The notes under the pieces are model-generated. The model had not been told where the DNA came from and ran no database searches. It saw only the letters and a list, made by a program, of their open reading frames with translations. A stretch of DNA of 64,000 nucleotides, taken from an uncultured bacterium. Lineage in GTDB: Bacteria > Verrucomicrobiota > Lentisphaeria > Victivallales > UBA1829. Where the stretch lies: the NCBI GenBank assembly GCA_900548385.1, contig URKJ01000018.1, positions 21,962 to 85,961 of the forward strand, given 5' to 3'. A program made the position numbers and the translations under genes. Positions 17,145 to 25,977 of this stretch are shown here, one piece after another; position 1 is the first letter of the stretch; each line of letters begins with the position of its first letter.

Positions 17145-19148
17145 ATGAAAGCTGTTGTGTTTGCCTACAACAACATCGGATGCGAAGGCATCGAAGCACT
17201 GCTCAAAAGCGGATTTGAAATCGCCGCGGTCTTCACCCACAAAGACGATCCCAATGAAAACCTCTGGTTCCGCTCCGTTGCGGAACTCGCCGCGGACAAA
17301 GGCATTCCGGTTTACGCCCCGGAAAATCCGAATCATCCGCTGTGGGTGGCACGGATCAAAGCGATGAAACCCGATTATGTGTTCTCGTTCTACTACCGCA
17401 ACGTCATCGGAAAAGAGATTCTCGCAATCCCATCCAAGGGAGCATTGAACCTGCACGGATCCCTCCTTCCGAAATACCGCGGCTGCGCCCCGATCAACTG
17501 GGCGGTCATCAACGGCGAAAAAGAGACCGGCGTCACCCTGCATCTCATGAGTGAAAAAATCGACGCCGGCGACATCATCGCTCAGAAGAAGATCACGATC
17601 GCCGGCGATGATACCGCGAAAGACGTTCATCTGAAAGCCGCAAAGGCCGCTGCCGCACTGCTGGCTGCCGAACTGCCCAAGCTCGCCAAAGCCAAAACCA
17701 GAGTCAAAGGCAAAAAACAGATTGAAAAAGACGCCACTTATTTCGGCAGACGGAAACCCGCCGACGGCGCGATCGACTGGTCCAAATCCGCCGCCGAAGT
17801 CCGCAATCTCGTTCGCGGCGTGACCCGTCCATATCCCGGAGCGTTCAGTTTCCTCGGCGACAAAAAATATCTGATCTGGGATGTCTCCGAAGTCAAACTC
17901 CCGGCGAAAGCAACCAAAGCCAAACCGGGAACAATCCTTTCCACCGAACCGCTGACCGTCGCCTGCGGGAGCGGCGCAGTCAAAATCAATTTCGCCCAGA
18001 CCGCCAACGGGCTCTATTCTTCCGGCGAACAGCTCGTACAGGACTGCCGTCTCGTCCAGAAAATGCAGTTCATCTCCGATCTCGCCGCACTCCGCCCGAA
18101 ACGTAAGAAAAGCATCCTGATCCTCGGTGTCAACGGCTTCATCGGAAGCGCCATCAGCGAACGCCTGCTTGCCAGCGGCGAATACGAAATCTACGGCATG
18201 GACCTCCGTTCCAACTACATTCAGGACCTCCTCGCCAATCCGGATTTCCATTTCACCGAAGGCGACATCACCATTCACCGCGAATGGATCGAATACTACG
18301 TCAAGAAATGCGATGTGGTCCTTCCGCTCGTCGCCATCGCAACCCCGATCGAATACACACGCAATCCGCTGAAAGTATTCGAACTCGACTTTGAGGAAAA
18401 CCTGCGCATTGTCCGCTACTGCGTGAAATACAACAAGCGCATCATCTTCCCCTCCACCTCCGAAGTCTACGCCATGTGCAACGAGGAATCGTTCGACGAA
18501 GACAATTCCAAGCTCATCCTCGGCCCGATCCGGATGCAGCGCTGGATCTACTCCTGTTCCAAACAGATGCTCGACCGCGTGATCTGGGCATACGGCATGA
18601 AAGGACTCAAATTCACCCTCTTCCGTCCGTTCAACTGGATGGGCCCCAAGCTCGACAGTCTCACCTCCGCCCGGATCGGAAGTTCCCGCGCGATCACTCA
18701 GCTGATTCTCAACCTCGTGCAGGGCAATCCGATCCAGCTGATCGACGGCGGCGAGCAGAAACGCTGTTTCACCCATGTGACCGACGGCATCGAGTGTCTG
18801 TTCCGCATCATCGAAAACAAAGACGGACGCTGTGACGGCAAGATCATCAATATCGGCTGTCCCGAAAACGAAGCCAGCATCCGCGAACTCGCCGAGATCC
18901 TGGTCAAAAAATTCGACAAGCATCCGCTCCGCAAAAAATTCCCGCCGTTCGCCGGTTACAAAGTTATCGAATCAGGAGAGTTCTACGGGGAAGGTTATCA
19001 GGATGTCCAGCACCGCAAACCGAGCATCAAAAACGCCTGGAAATATTGCGACTGGAAACCGGTCGTCAAACTTGAGGATTCCATCGAAATGACTCTCGAC
19101 TTCTTCCTGAAACAGGCGGTCGAATCCGGGGAATTCGGCGTAAAATGA
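17145..19148 (+). CDS. arnA: Bifunctional UDP-Ara4N formyltransferase / UDP-glucuronate decarboxylating dehydrogenase ArnA
   Basis: ArnA carries the two non-consecutive steps of UDP-L-Ara4N formation: oxidative decarboxylation of UDP-GlcA (C-terminal half) and N-formylation of UDP-Ara4N (N-terminal half). The formyltransferase half has NLHGSLLPKYRG with Asn102, His104 and Asp140, the same positions as E. coli ArnA. The dehydrogenase half starts near residue 325 with the NAD motif GVNGFIG. It has STSEVYAMC, with the Ser-Glu pair that distinguishes ArnA from plain epimerases, and the YSCSK motif. At 667 residues it matches the family length. The last 4 bases overlap arnD. Confidence 0.95.
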   Translation: MKAVVFAYNNIGCEGIEALLKSGFEIAAVFTHKDDPNENLWFRSVAELAADKGIPVYAPENPNHPLWVARIKAMKPDYVFSFYYRNVIGKEILAIPSKGALNLHGSLLPKYRGCAPINWAVINGEKETGVTLHLMSEKIDAGDIIAQKKITIAGDDTAKDVHLKAAKAAAALLAAELPKLAKAKTRVKGKKQIEKDATYFGRRKPADGAIDWSKSAAEVRNLVRGVTRPYPGAFSFLGDKKYLIWDVSEVKLPAKATKAKPGTILSTEPLTVACGSGAVKINFAQTANGLYSSGEQLVQDCRLVQKMQFISDLAALRPKRKKSILILGVNGFIGSAISERLLASGEYEIYGMDLRSNYIQDLLANPDFHFTEGDITIHREWIEYYVKKCDVVLPLVAIATPIEYTRNPLKVFELDFEENLRIVRYCVKYNKRIIFPSTSEVYAMCNEESFDEDNSKLILGPIRMQRWIYSCSKQMLDRVIWAYGMKGLKFTLFRPFNWMGPKLDSLTSARIGSSRAITQLILNLVQGNPIQLIDGGEQKRCFTHVTDGIECLFRIIENKDGRCDGKIINIGCPENEASIRELAEILVKKFDKHPLRKKFPPFAGYKVIESGEFYGEGYQDVQHRKPSIKNAWKYCDWKPVVKLEDSIEMTLDFFLKQAVESGEFGVK

Positions 19149-20029
19149 GAGCCGGGCTCCGCATCGACGTCGATACTCTGAGCGGCACGCGCGACGGTGT
19201 GCCGCAGCTTCTGCGCACCCTTGATAAACACGGGGTGCGCGGCGCGTTCTTCTTCTCCGTCGGACCCGACAACATGGGACGCAATCTGTGGCGGCTGCTC
19301 AAACCCGCGTTTCTCTGGAAAATGCTCCGCACGAAAGCCGCCAGTCTTTATGGCTGGGACATTCTCCTGATGGGAACCGCATGGCCCGGCCCGATGATCG
19401 GAAAACGCTGTGAAGAGGTGATCCGGAGCACGGCAAAAGCCGGGCACGAAATCGGCGTCCATGCGTGGGATCACCGTTACTGGCAGGCGAAATCGGACGT
19501 CATGAGCGTCGAACAGGGGTTCTGTCATGTCAAACGCGCGTTTGACGAACTTGTCCGCATCACCGGAGAAGCCCCGACCTGTTCCGCATCTCCCGGTTGG
19601 CGCTGTACGGAACAGCTGCTGAAATGCAAAGAGACTCTGCCGTTCCGCTATAACAGCGACTGCCGCGGGAATTCCATTTTCATGCCGGTCGTTGACGGAG
19701 TGGTCTTGAGCCAGCCGCAAATTCCGTTGAATCTGCCGACTTATGACGAAGTCTATGGACGCGAAGGCATTACGAACGACAACTACAACGACCGCCTGCT
19801 GGACCTGTTCGTTCCGGATGGACTGAACATGCTTACCATCCATGCCGAAGTCGAAGGACGCATCTGTGCGGCGATGTTTGATGAATTTCTCTCAAAAGCC
19901 AAAGCGCGCGGGATCGAATTCTGCGCTCCCGGCGATCTTCTCCCCGAAAACCGCAATGCCATTCCGCGCGGGCAGCTGGTACAGGGAGAGATTCCCGGAC
20001 GCGAAGGCGTTCTGGCGCTTCAAGGCTGA
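19145..20029 (+). CDS. arnD: ArnD-type polysaccharide deacetylase (4-deoxy-4-formamido-L-Ara-phosphoundecaprenol deformylase)
   Basis: ArnD removes the formyl group after transfer to undecaprenyl phosphate. The 294-residue protein has the NodB-type metal-site motifs GLRIDVDT near the N-terminus and GHEIGVHAWDHRYW near residue 100, plus the SPGWRCTEQ block near residue 153. The ATGA overlap with arnA indicates one transcript. Gene order arnC-arnA-arnD leaves out arnB (aminotransferase) and arnT (lipid A transferase), which are not in this window. Confidence 0.92.
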   Translation: MRAGLRIDVDTLSGTRDGVPQLLRTLDKHGVRGAFFFSVGPDNMGRNLWRLLKPAFLWKMLRTKAASLYGWDILLMGTAWPGPMIGKRCEEVIRSTAKAGHEIGVHAWDHRYWQAKSDVMSVEQGFCHVKRAFDELVRITGEAPTCSASPGWRCTEQLLKCKETLPFRYNSDCRGNSIFMPVVDGVVLSQPQIPLNLPTYDEVYGREGITNDNYNDRLLDLFVPDGLNMLTIHAEVEGRICAAMFDEFLSKAKARGIEFCAPGDLLPENRNAIPRGQLVQGEIPGREGVLALQG

Positions 20030-20060
20030 TCCTGTCCGTACAACGCAAGGAGGTGTTTTT

Positions 20061-20810
20061 ATGCCGGATGCAAAATTTTCAATCGGAACCTGTTTTTCCT
20101 GGTCGTGGACCGCTTCCGTATTCAAAGGAGCATTCCGCTGTCTCCAGCGTCATCCGCTGAATGAGGAAAACGCGGAAATCATTTGGAAAACCCGTCATAA
20201 AACCGTCTGGAAGACCGTTCTCCCGCGCAAATTCGGCGGAATAACCGTGGTTTGGAAAGATTATACCAACACCCGTTTCTGGAGGTTCTTTCTGCGGCGG
20301 TCATTCGCCGCACGGGAAGCGGTCGGGTACCGGACCGCGGAAAAACTCGGCATTCCTGTCCCGCGCCTGCTGGCGTGCGGCGACACCCGTCGGTTCTTCA
20401 AACTCAAAAGCTGCTTCATCGTCACCGAGTTCATGAAAAATTCTCAAAACGGACTCGTCTTCTGTCCCGGCGGCACAATGGCAGGAGAAGAAGGACCGCG
20501 CAAAGCATTCTGCAAACAGAATCTGTACAATCTGGCGATCCTGCATGAAGCGGGGTTCCGTCACGGAACGGCGCTCCCGCAGAACATGCTCTGGAGCATC
20601 AACCGCGATTCCCGCATGGAAACAGCGTGGATCGACCTGGAAAAAGTCCGTAAATTCTCCGGGCGGAGATTGCGCAGACACATGAAAAAGGATTTGCGCG
20701 ATTTCCTCGGCAATCTGGAATTCGACCCGGAAACCACCGAACAAATGGTAAACTACTACAACCGCGTCCGCCGTTCCATTCACCCGGACGCGAAACCGAT
20801 AGATTTCTGA
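20061..20810 (+). CDS. WaaP/KdkA-like LPS kinase-family protein, catalytic Asp apparently missing
   Basis: The 249-residue protein resembles lipopolysaccharide Kdo/heptose kinases, which phosphorylate the inner core at the cytoplasmic face. VVWKDY probably holds the ATP-binding Lys, and RSFAAREAVGYRTAEKLGIPVPRLL matches the N-lobe helix region. The catalytic loop reads HGTALPQNML where kinases of this fold usually have HxDxxxxN, so the usual Asp is Thr. The later metal-binding Asp is kept in WIDLEKVRKF. The ATG at 20061 is set by AAGGAGGTG; upstream in-frame codons lie within arnD. It may be a pseudokinase or a divergent kinase acting with the arn genes. Confidence 0.75.
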   Translation: MPDAKFSIGTCFSWSWTASVFKGAFRCLQRHPLNEENAEIIWKTRHKTVWKTVLPRKFGGITVVWKDYTNTRFWRFFLRRSFAAREAVGYRTAEKLGIPVPRLLACGDTRRFFKLKSCFIVTEFMKNSQNGLVFCPGGTMAGEEGPRKAFCKQNLYNLAILHEAGFRHGTALPQNMLWSINRDSRMETAWIDLEKVRKFSGRRLRRHMKKDLRDFLGNLEFDPETTEQMVNYYNRVRRSIHPDAKPIDF

Positions 20811-20836
20811 CCGCAACGGTCCAAGGAGCTTTCACT

Positions 20837-21643
20837 ATGCCTGAAAAAAAGAAAATTACCGTTTCCCGTCTCCGCAAAATGAAACAGGAACACACGCCCA
20901 TCGCAATGCTCACCGCTTACGACGCACCCACCGCACGGCTTGCGGAACTCTGCGGCATGGATATGATTCTGGTCGGCGATTCTCTCGGCATGGCGGTTCT
21001 CGGCTATGAAAATACGCTTTCCGTCACGCTGGAAGAGAGCCTGCATCACTGCGCGGCCGTCAAACGCGGCGCTCCGCACGCGTTCATCGTCGGCGATATG
21101 CCGTTTATGACCTATCAGATTTCGCCGGAACAGGCTCTTGCCAACGCGGCACGTTATCTTCAGGAAGCAAAATGCGACGCAGTCAAAATTGAGGGAGACC
21201 GGGAAATGGCACCGACGGTCCGGCGGCTGACGGGTGCCGGAGTTCCGGTCATGGGACACATCGGCCTGCGGCCGCAGCAGCTGCTTGTCGAAGGAGGCTA
21301 CAAGATCGCGGGAAAAACCGAAACCGCCGCCGAAGCGCTGTTCAACGATGCCAAAGCCATGCAGGAAGCCGGAGCATTCGCAATCGTTCTCGAATGCATT
21401 CCGGCAAAGCTGGCAAAAGAGCTTTCGGAATCACTTGACATCCCCACGATCGGAATCGGCGCGGGTGTCGGCTGTGACGGTCAGGTGCAGGTGGTCAACG
21501 ACCTGCTCGGCCTCTTCACCGACTTCATTCCCAAACACGCGAAACGCTATGCGAACCTGTCTGCAGAGATCGAACGCGCATTCAAGGAATACGTTGACGA
21601 CGTCAAGAACCGCCGCTTCCCGACCGACGCGAATTCATTCTGA
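20837..21643 (+). CDS. panB: 3-methyl-2-oxobutanoate hydroxymethyltransferase
   Basis: PanB makes ketopantoate, the first committed step of pantothenate/CoA synthesis, using methylene-tetrahydrofolate. The 268-residue product has the TAYDAPTARLAE and ILVGDSLGMAVLGYENTL motifs (Mg-binding Asp), DAVKIEG, VMGHIGLRPQ, and ECIP with the catalytic Glu. Length is normal. AAGGAG precedes the ATG and it lies 26 bases after the kinase-like gene. panC and panD are not in the window. Confidence 0.96.
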   Translation: MPEKKKITVSRLRKMKQEHTPIAMLTAYDAPTARLAELCGMDMILVGDSLGMAVLGYENTLSVTLEESLHHCAAVKRGAPHAFIVGDMPFMTYQISPEQALANAARYLQEAKCDAVKIEGDREMAPTVRRLTGAGVPVMGHIGLRPQQLLVEGGYKIAGKTETAAEALFNDAKAMQEAGAFAIVLECIPAKLAKELSESLDIPTIGIGAGVGCDGQVQVVNDLLGLFTDFIPKHAKRYANLSAEIERAFKEYVDDVKNRRFPTDANSF

Positions 21644-21650
21644 CGCTTTG

Positions 21651-22475
21651 TCAATCAAGCGTGATGTTCATTGCGCCCCGCTTTCCGTCGGGCGCAGTAT
21701 GGGCAACAAACAACTTGCCGTCGCGAAACCGGAGCGAATCCACACGGGTGATCTTTGAAACCCGGATCCGTTCTTTCATCACGCCGTTTTTCCAGAGTCC
21801 GATCATCCGGCACGACTCACGGTCCGGAATATTGCAGATCAGAAGTCCCGCCATCCAGTCGCCTTCCGCCGTGCAGAATTCGGGCAGGAGTTTGAACAGT
21901 TCCTGATCTCCGTCCCGGAACTCTCCGGTCATCTCGCCGTCCGTCAGCTTGCGGGCAACCCGGTCCGGACCGGTAAACGGCAGGTTCTTCATCCGCTCAT
22001 AAACGGCGCGGGTCTCCGGCGATACCGTCAGCCACGCGATACGGTCGGCTGCCCTGTTCATCGCAAAAAGGCCGCGCTCCATCGGAGCCATCGAACCGCC
22101 CTCATACGGCGACGGCTTTGCAATCTCCTCCAGATAACGTTTCTGCCACTCGTTCTGGTCAACGATTGCGGCTTTCCGCTCCGCTTCCGGCAAGGATGCA
22201 AGATACGCACGGAACGCGCAGAACAGCTCCGCCCGTTTGATCTCGGCGGCGACAGATGCACACAGATTCATCTCCTGCTGAAGCATGGCTTTCTGCAGAC
22301 AGAAATCAGTCACGCATTCGGCGGCGGCGCGCATTCCGTCGAGATCAAACAGCAATTCCAGCTCCACCGGCTTTTCCGGCGGCGGCTGCAGCGATTTCCC
22401 GATCAGAATCCCGCCGCCCAGAAGAACGGCACCGCAAATGCCCGCGGCGGCTGCATACAGAATATTTTTCTTCAT
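21651..22475 (-). CDS. Membrane-anchored/periplasmic protein with LprI-like helical segment
   Basis: The 274-residue protein has one N-terminal hydrophobic segment (residues about 5-27) that would anchor it or serve as signal. Residues about 50-120 contain a Cys-rich helical segment (TDFCLQ, NLCASVAAE, ELFCAF) ending in AERKAAIVDQNEWQKRYLEE, which resembles the LprI/DUF1311 lysozyme-inhibitor-like domain. The remainder is not recognised. Its 5' end overlaps the stop of the upstream SGNH hydrolase gene by four bases (ATGA), so the two are translationally coupled. Confidence 0.7.
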   Translation of the reverse strand: MKKNILYAAAAGICGAVLLGGGILIGKSLQPPPEKPVELELLFDLDGMRAAAECVTDFCLQKAMLQQEMNLCASVAAEIKRAELFCAFRAYLASLPEAERKAAIVDQNEWQKRYLEEIAKPSPYEGGSMAPMERGLFAMNRAADRIAWLTVSPETRAVYERMKNLPFTGPDRVARKLTDGEMTGEFRDGDQELFKLLPEFCTAEGDWMAGLLICNIPDRESCRMIGLWKNGVMKERIRVSKITRVDSLRFRDGKLFVAHTAPDGKRGAMNITLD

Positions 22476-23407
22476 TTCACAATCTCCGCAAGATTCCGGA
22501 ACAGCAGATCCTCTCCCGCGTCATTCGGATGAAGACCGTCAATATACCAGCGGTCCTCTTTCGGAAGCAGTTCCGTTCCGTCAACGAACGTCACATTCCG
22601 GCGATCCTCCGCAAGAGCCGCAACCTCGTCGCGGAACTGCTGAAACGCCACCCCGGCGGGATTCACATTGCTGCGCCCCGGCATGTGGATCGGCGACAGC
22701 AGGACGACCGGTCTGTCCGCCGTTTCCTCCAGAATCCCGGTCATGTCCGCGATAAAATCCGCAACAGGGCGCTGAAGATTGAAGTCATTTACTCCGAAAC
22801 AGAGAAACATCCGGTCCCAGTGATATTCCATGGCGAACTTGCCGAGCTGACGGCACGCGGTCATACCGCCGACGCTCAGGTTGTAATAATCGGCGCCCTG
22901 CATACGCGCCAAACGGTCCGCATACGCAAGAGAAGGACGCGACACCGTCATTCCCTGCATGATGGAATCTCCAAGGAACAGAAACGTTTTTTCCGGTTTC
23001 CGCACGGCGGAGACCCGTGCTCCGTCGGCAGCTTCCATCTCTCCGAAACAACATTCGACCAGATGCGGCGGCAGGATCTCAACCGTGTGGAGCGAACCAT
23101 CCAGACGGACCTCCAGAACCTGTCCCGTCACAGTATGCGCAACGCTCCGTCCGTCGCAGAACACATCGAATTCAAACAATTCCCGTGCGGAATTTCCGAA
23201 CTGGAACGGCAACCGCAGAAACGGAGAATCGGTCTGCAAAACGATCCGCACGCCGCTCGGACATTTCGCCCGGATCAGGCAGTGCGTGCCGCGGTTTCTG
23301 CAAAAATCCATCATGGACGGACAAAGCCGTTGAAGTTCAACGCCCTGCGCTCCCGTCTCCATGCGCACGCAGCCGCGCAGATAATCCATTGAAAGCTGAA
23401 TTTTCAT
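22472..23407 (-). CDS. Cytoplasmic SGNH/GDSL-family hydrolase
   Basis: The 311-residue product has an N-terminal beta-rich region (about residues 1-130), then a SGNH domain with FLGDSIMQG (block I Ser), NLSVGGMTA, CFGVNDF and DGLHPND (catalytic Asp/His). No signal peptide is seen, unlike the esterase at 7285. The ATG at 23407 is chosen over an upstream ATG at 23467 because the domain starts there and a purine-rich AGAGAGAAGA precedes it. Such two-domain proteins act as glycan or acyl esterases; the substrate is unknown. Confidence 0.82.
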   Translation of the reverse strand: MKIQLSMDYLRGCVRMETGAQGVELQRLCPSMMDFCRNRGTHCLIRAKCPSGVRIVLQTDSPFLRLPFQFGNSARELFEFDVFCDGRSVAHTVTGQVLEVRLDGSLHTVEILPPHLVECCFGEMEAADGARVSAVRKPEKTFLFLGDSIMQGMTVSRPSLAYADRLARMQGADYYNLSVGGMTACRQLGKFAMEYHWDRMFLCFGVNDFNLQRPVADFIADMTGILEETADRPVVLLSPIHMPGRSNVNPAGVAFQQFRDEVAALAEDRRNVTFVDGTELLPKEDRWYIDGLHPNDAGEDLLFRNLAEIVK

Positions 23408-23622
23408 TTTTGATCTTCTCTCTCTGATATGCCCGGCAGATGAAACAGACTCCCTGTTTCCTTTCATCAGTCACCGGTTTTATAAAATATAAAACAGAAA
23501 TCATGTTTTGCAAAATCGAAAGTCCGGAAAAAAGAAATTTTTCCGTAAACCGCCTTTCCGGCGTCCCGTAAAACCGGACGCGCACCAAGGCATTTCCCGC
23601 AGACTTCAGATCGCGGAACGAC

Positions 23623-23657
23623 AAAAAAAACCGGTCCCGCCAAAGAACGGAACCGGT
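23623..23657 (-). terminator. Rho-independent terminator of the aconitase gene
   Basis: On the minus strand a 10-bp stem (outer 6 bp ACCGGT/ACCGGT plus four more pairs including one wobble) with an 8-base loop is followed directly by eight T residues. It lies 24 bases after the acn stop. The rest of 23408-23680 shows no gene. Confidence 0.85.
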
Positions 23658-23680
23658 CTGCAAAAGAGTCCGTACAACTC

Positions 23681-25633
23681 TTATTTCAGATTCAGCCTTC
23701 CGCCGGCGAGAATGATTTTAATATCTTCGTCGGTCAGGTTATAATTCAGCTTGATTTCAAACGGAGCCGCACCGGAGGCGGGAACCACGGTCGCGGAGAC
23801 CGGAGCGCCGGCGGTGAGAGCTTCGCGGATCTGCGGAATCCGGATCGAATCGCCTTCCGCGATCTTGTCGTAATCGGATTTATCTGCGAACGTCAGCGGG
23901 ACAATACCGAAATTGACAAGGTTTGCGGCATGGATCCGTTCAATCGCCATCGCGATCAGCACCTTGATGCCGAGATACATCGGACAGATCGCCGCATGCT
24001 CACGGGAAGACCCCTGACCATAGCTGTCACGACCGATGATAATGCCATGCTTTCCGGCATCGCGGACCTTTGCTGCACGCTGGGCAAACGTCTCTTTACC
24101 TGCTTCGTTGAAGCGCTCGAAAACGACTTTCGCGTATTCGGGGATATTGCTGCGGTGTTTCAGGTGAATACCGGCAGGCATGATGTCGTCCGTACTGGTC
24201 TTGTCCGGCGTTTTGATTACGGCGACACCGTCGATGGCATCGGGAAGCGGACCGTTGACCGGAGGCTTGCCGATCGTCGGCTTGCGGATGATCTCAACGC
24301 CATCACCGTTTTCCGGCGGAAGAATGACCATCGAATCGTCGATCAGGAACTGAGACGGATTTTCGACTTCCGGATAGGCAAGTCCGAGTTTTCCGGCAGG
24401 CATGATGCAGCCGACAAGCGCCGCAGCGCAGGCGGTTTCCGGGCTGACCAGATACGACTCATCCCCTTTGGTTCCCGTTCTGCCGGGGAAATTACGGTTG
24501 AACGTACGGAGCGTAACGGTTCCGTTCGCGGGACTCTGTCCCTGTCCGATGCAGGGACCGCAGCCGGCTTCCAGAATCCGGGCTCCGGCGGCAATAATAT
24601 CAGCCAGCGCACCGTTGCGGGCGAGCATTTCCAGAACCTGACGGCTTCCGGGCGCGATCGCCAGCGTGACGTCGTCATGGATTTTACGTCCCTTGAGCAT
24701 TCCGGCAACGATCATTAGATCGCGGTACGAGCTGTTCGTGCAGGAACCGATTATCACCTGTCCGACTTTGGTCCCTTCCAGCGAAGCGATGGTCTTGATG
24801 TTGTCGGGGCTGGACGGACACGCGGCGAGAGCCTCCAGCGTGTTGAGATCAATTTTGACGACCCGGTCGTATTCCGCATCGGGTCCAGCCTCCAGAGCAA
24901 CCCAGTCGGCGCCTCTGCCCTGCGCATTCAGAAAATCGCGGGTCATTTCATCGGAGGGGAACACGGAACAGGTCACGCCGAGCTCCGCGCCCATATTGGT
25001 GATCGTCGCACGCTGGGGAACCGTCAGAGTCTTGACGCCTTCGCCGAAATATTCGACCATGCAGCCGACATTTCCCTTGGTGGAGAGAATCTCCAACATT
25101 TTGAGGATGATGTCTTTTGCGGAAATCCAGTTGGAAAGTTTTCCGGTGAGTTCAACTCCGATGATCTTCGGAAACGCCATGCGGAAAGGCTGTCCCGCCA
25201 TTGCGAGCGCGACATCAAGCCCGCCGGCACCGATCGCCATCATGCCGATACCGCCGCCTGTAGGCGTGTGGGAGTCGGAACCGAGCAAAGTCTTACCCGG
25301 CACGCCGTAGCGTTCCAGATGCACCTGATGGCAGATCCCGTTACCGGGACGGGAAAAGCGGACGCCTTTCGATGCCGCGACGCTCTGGAGATAGAGATGG
25401 TCATTACGGTTTTCGGGTCCGTTCTGCATCATGTTGTGGTCGACATAGGAAACGGAGAGTTCCGTGGCAACTTTTTTGACGCCCATTGCCTCAAGCTCCA
25501 GATAAGCCATCGTACCGGTCGCGTCCTGCGTCAAAGTCTGGTCAATACGGATCGCAACGGGTTCGCCGGTCACTTTGGAGCCGGAAACAATGTGGTTGTC
25601 AAGAATTTTCTGAATCAGAGTATTTTTCGCCAT
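23681..25633 (-). CDS. acnA: Aconitate hydratase, short monomeric type
   Basis: Aconitase interconverts citrate and isocitrate in the TCA cycle. The 650-residue product is the short bacterial form. It has LGSDSHTPTGGGIG (120-130) and the [4Fe-4S] ligands Cys298 (SCTNSS), Cys358 and Cys361 (GCGPCIGQ). The C-terminal swivel domain contains GRDSYGQGSSREHA. The ATG at 25633 follows GAAAGG; a longer in-frame extension runs through an upstream terminator hairpin and is rejected. Homoaconitase/isopropylmalate isomerase is less likely because the subunits are fused in aconitase order. Confidence 0.94.
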   Translation of the reverse strand: MAKNTLIQKILDNHIVSGSKVTGEPVAIRIDQTLTQDATGTMAYLELEAMGVKKVATELSVSYVDHNMMQNGPENRNDHLYLQSVAASKGVRFSRPGNGICHQVHLERYGVPGKTLLGSDSHTPTGGGIGMMAIGAGGLDVALAMAGQPFRMAFPKIIGVELTGKLSNWISAKDIILKMLEILSTKGNVGCMVEYFGEGVKTLTVPQRATITNMGAELGVTCSVFPSDEMTRDFLNAQGRGADWVALEAGPDAEYDRVVKIDLNTLEALAACPSSPDNIKTIASLEGTKVGQVIIGSCTNSSYRDLMIVAGMLKGRKIHDDVTLAIAPGSRQVLEMLARNGALADIIAAGARILEAGCGPCIGQGQSPANGTVTLRTFNRNFPGRTGTKGDESYLVSPETACAAALVGCIMPAGKLGLAYPEVENPSQFLIDDSMVILPPENGDGVEIIRKPTIGKPPVNGPLPDAIDGVAVIKTPDKTSTDDIMPAGIHLKHRSNIPEYAKVVFERFNEAGKETFAQRAAKVRDAGKHGIIIGRDSYGQGSSREHAAICPMYLGIKVLIAMAIERIHAANLVNFGIVPLTFADKSDYDKIAEGDSIRIPQIREALTAGAPVSATVVPASGAAPFEIKLNYNLTDEDIKIILAGGRLNLK

Positions 25634-25667
25634 GTTCGGGAAAACCTTTCGTAAATAGTTCGCTGAA

Positions 25668-25711
25668 AGAAAAAAAGCGGGTGGACTCCCTCTTGAAGAG
25701 AGCGCACCCGC
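25668..25711 (-). terminator. Rho-independent terminator between the PVC signature gene and acn
   Basis: On the minus strand GCGGGTG pairs with CACCCGC (25705-25711 and 25677-25683) around a partly paired interior, followed by a T-run. It ends only 35 bases before the acn start codon, so acn needs read-through or a promoter in this short space. Confidence 0.8.
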
Positions 25712-25732
25712 ATCTGTACTGAGCAAAGACGA

Positions 25733-25891
25733 TCAGTCGATCGGCTTGGTCTTCGGAAGTCCGCCGAGAACCTTTTCTCCCGCTTTCCAACGGCCTTCCG
25801 CGGTCAGCATGTTGATGCGCTCGTATCTTTTCAGTACGTTTCTTCTTTTCCGGATCTTTCCGGAAGACTTCAAACTTGGGTGTCTGGACAT
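25733..25891 (-). CDS. PVC-superphylum signature small basic protein
   Basis: A 52-residue, strongly basic protein begins MSRHPSLKSSGKIRKRRNVL and ends GGLPKTKPID. This is the pattern of the Chlamydiae/Verrucomicrobia small basic protein family (recalled as TIGR04137), reported as conserved across PVC phyla and thought to bind nucleic acid or ribosomes. AGGAG lies 8 bases before the ATG and a strong terminator follows the stop. It is a useful phylogenetic marker here: it places the window in PVC and supports Lentisphaerota. Confidence 0.88.
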   Translation of the reverse strand: MSRHPSLKSSGKIRKRRNVLKRYERINMLTAEGRWKAGEKVLGGLPKTKPID

Positions 25892-25977
25892 ATCAATAAC
25901 TCCTATGTGTTTTGTTTTACGAAAGTTTAAAATATACCGTCGGAACCGTGTTTTTCAAGTATTCTTTTAAAAAAGAG

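Noticed and set aside
17115..18923. Minus-strand open frame of 602 codons over arnA
   Set aside because: Shadow of arnA; no ribosome-binding site or recognisable domain.
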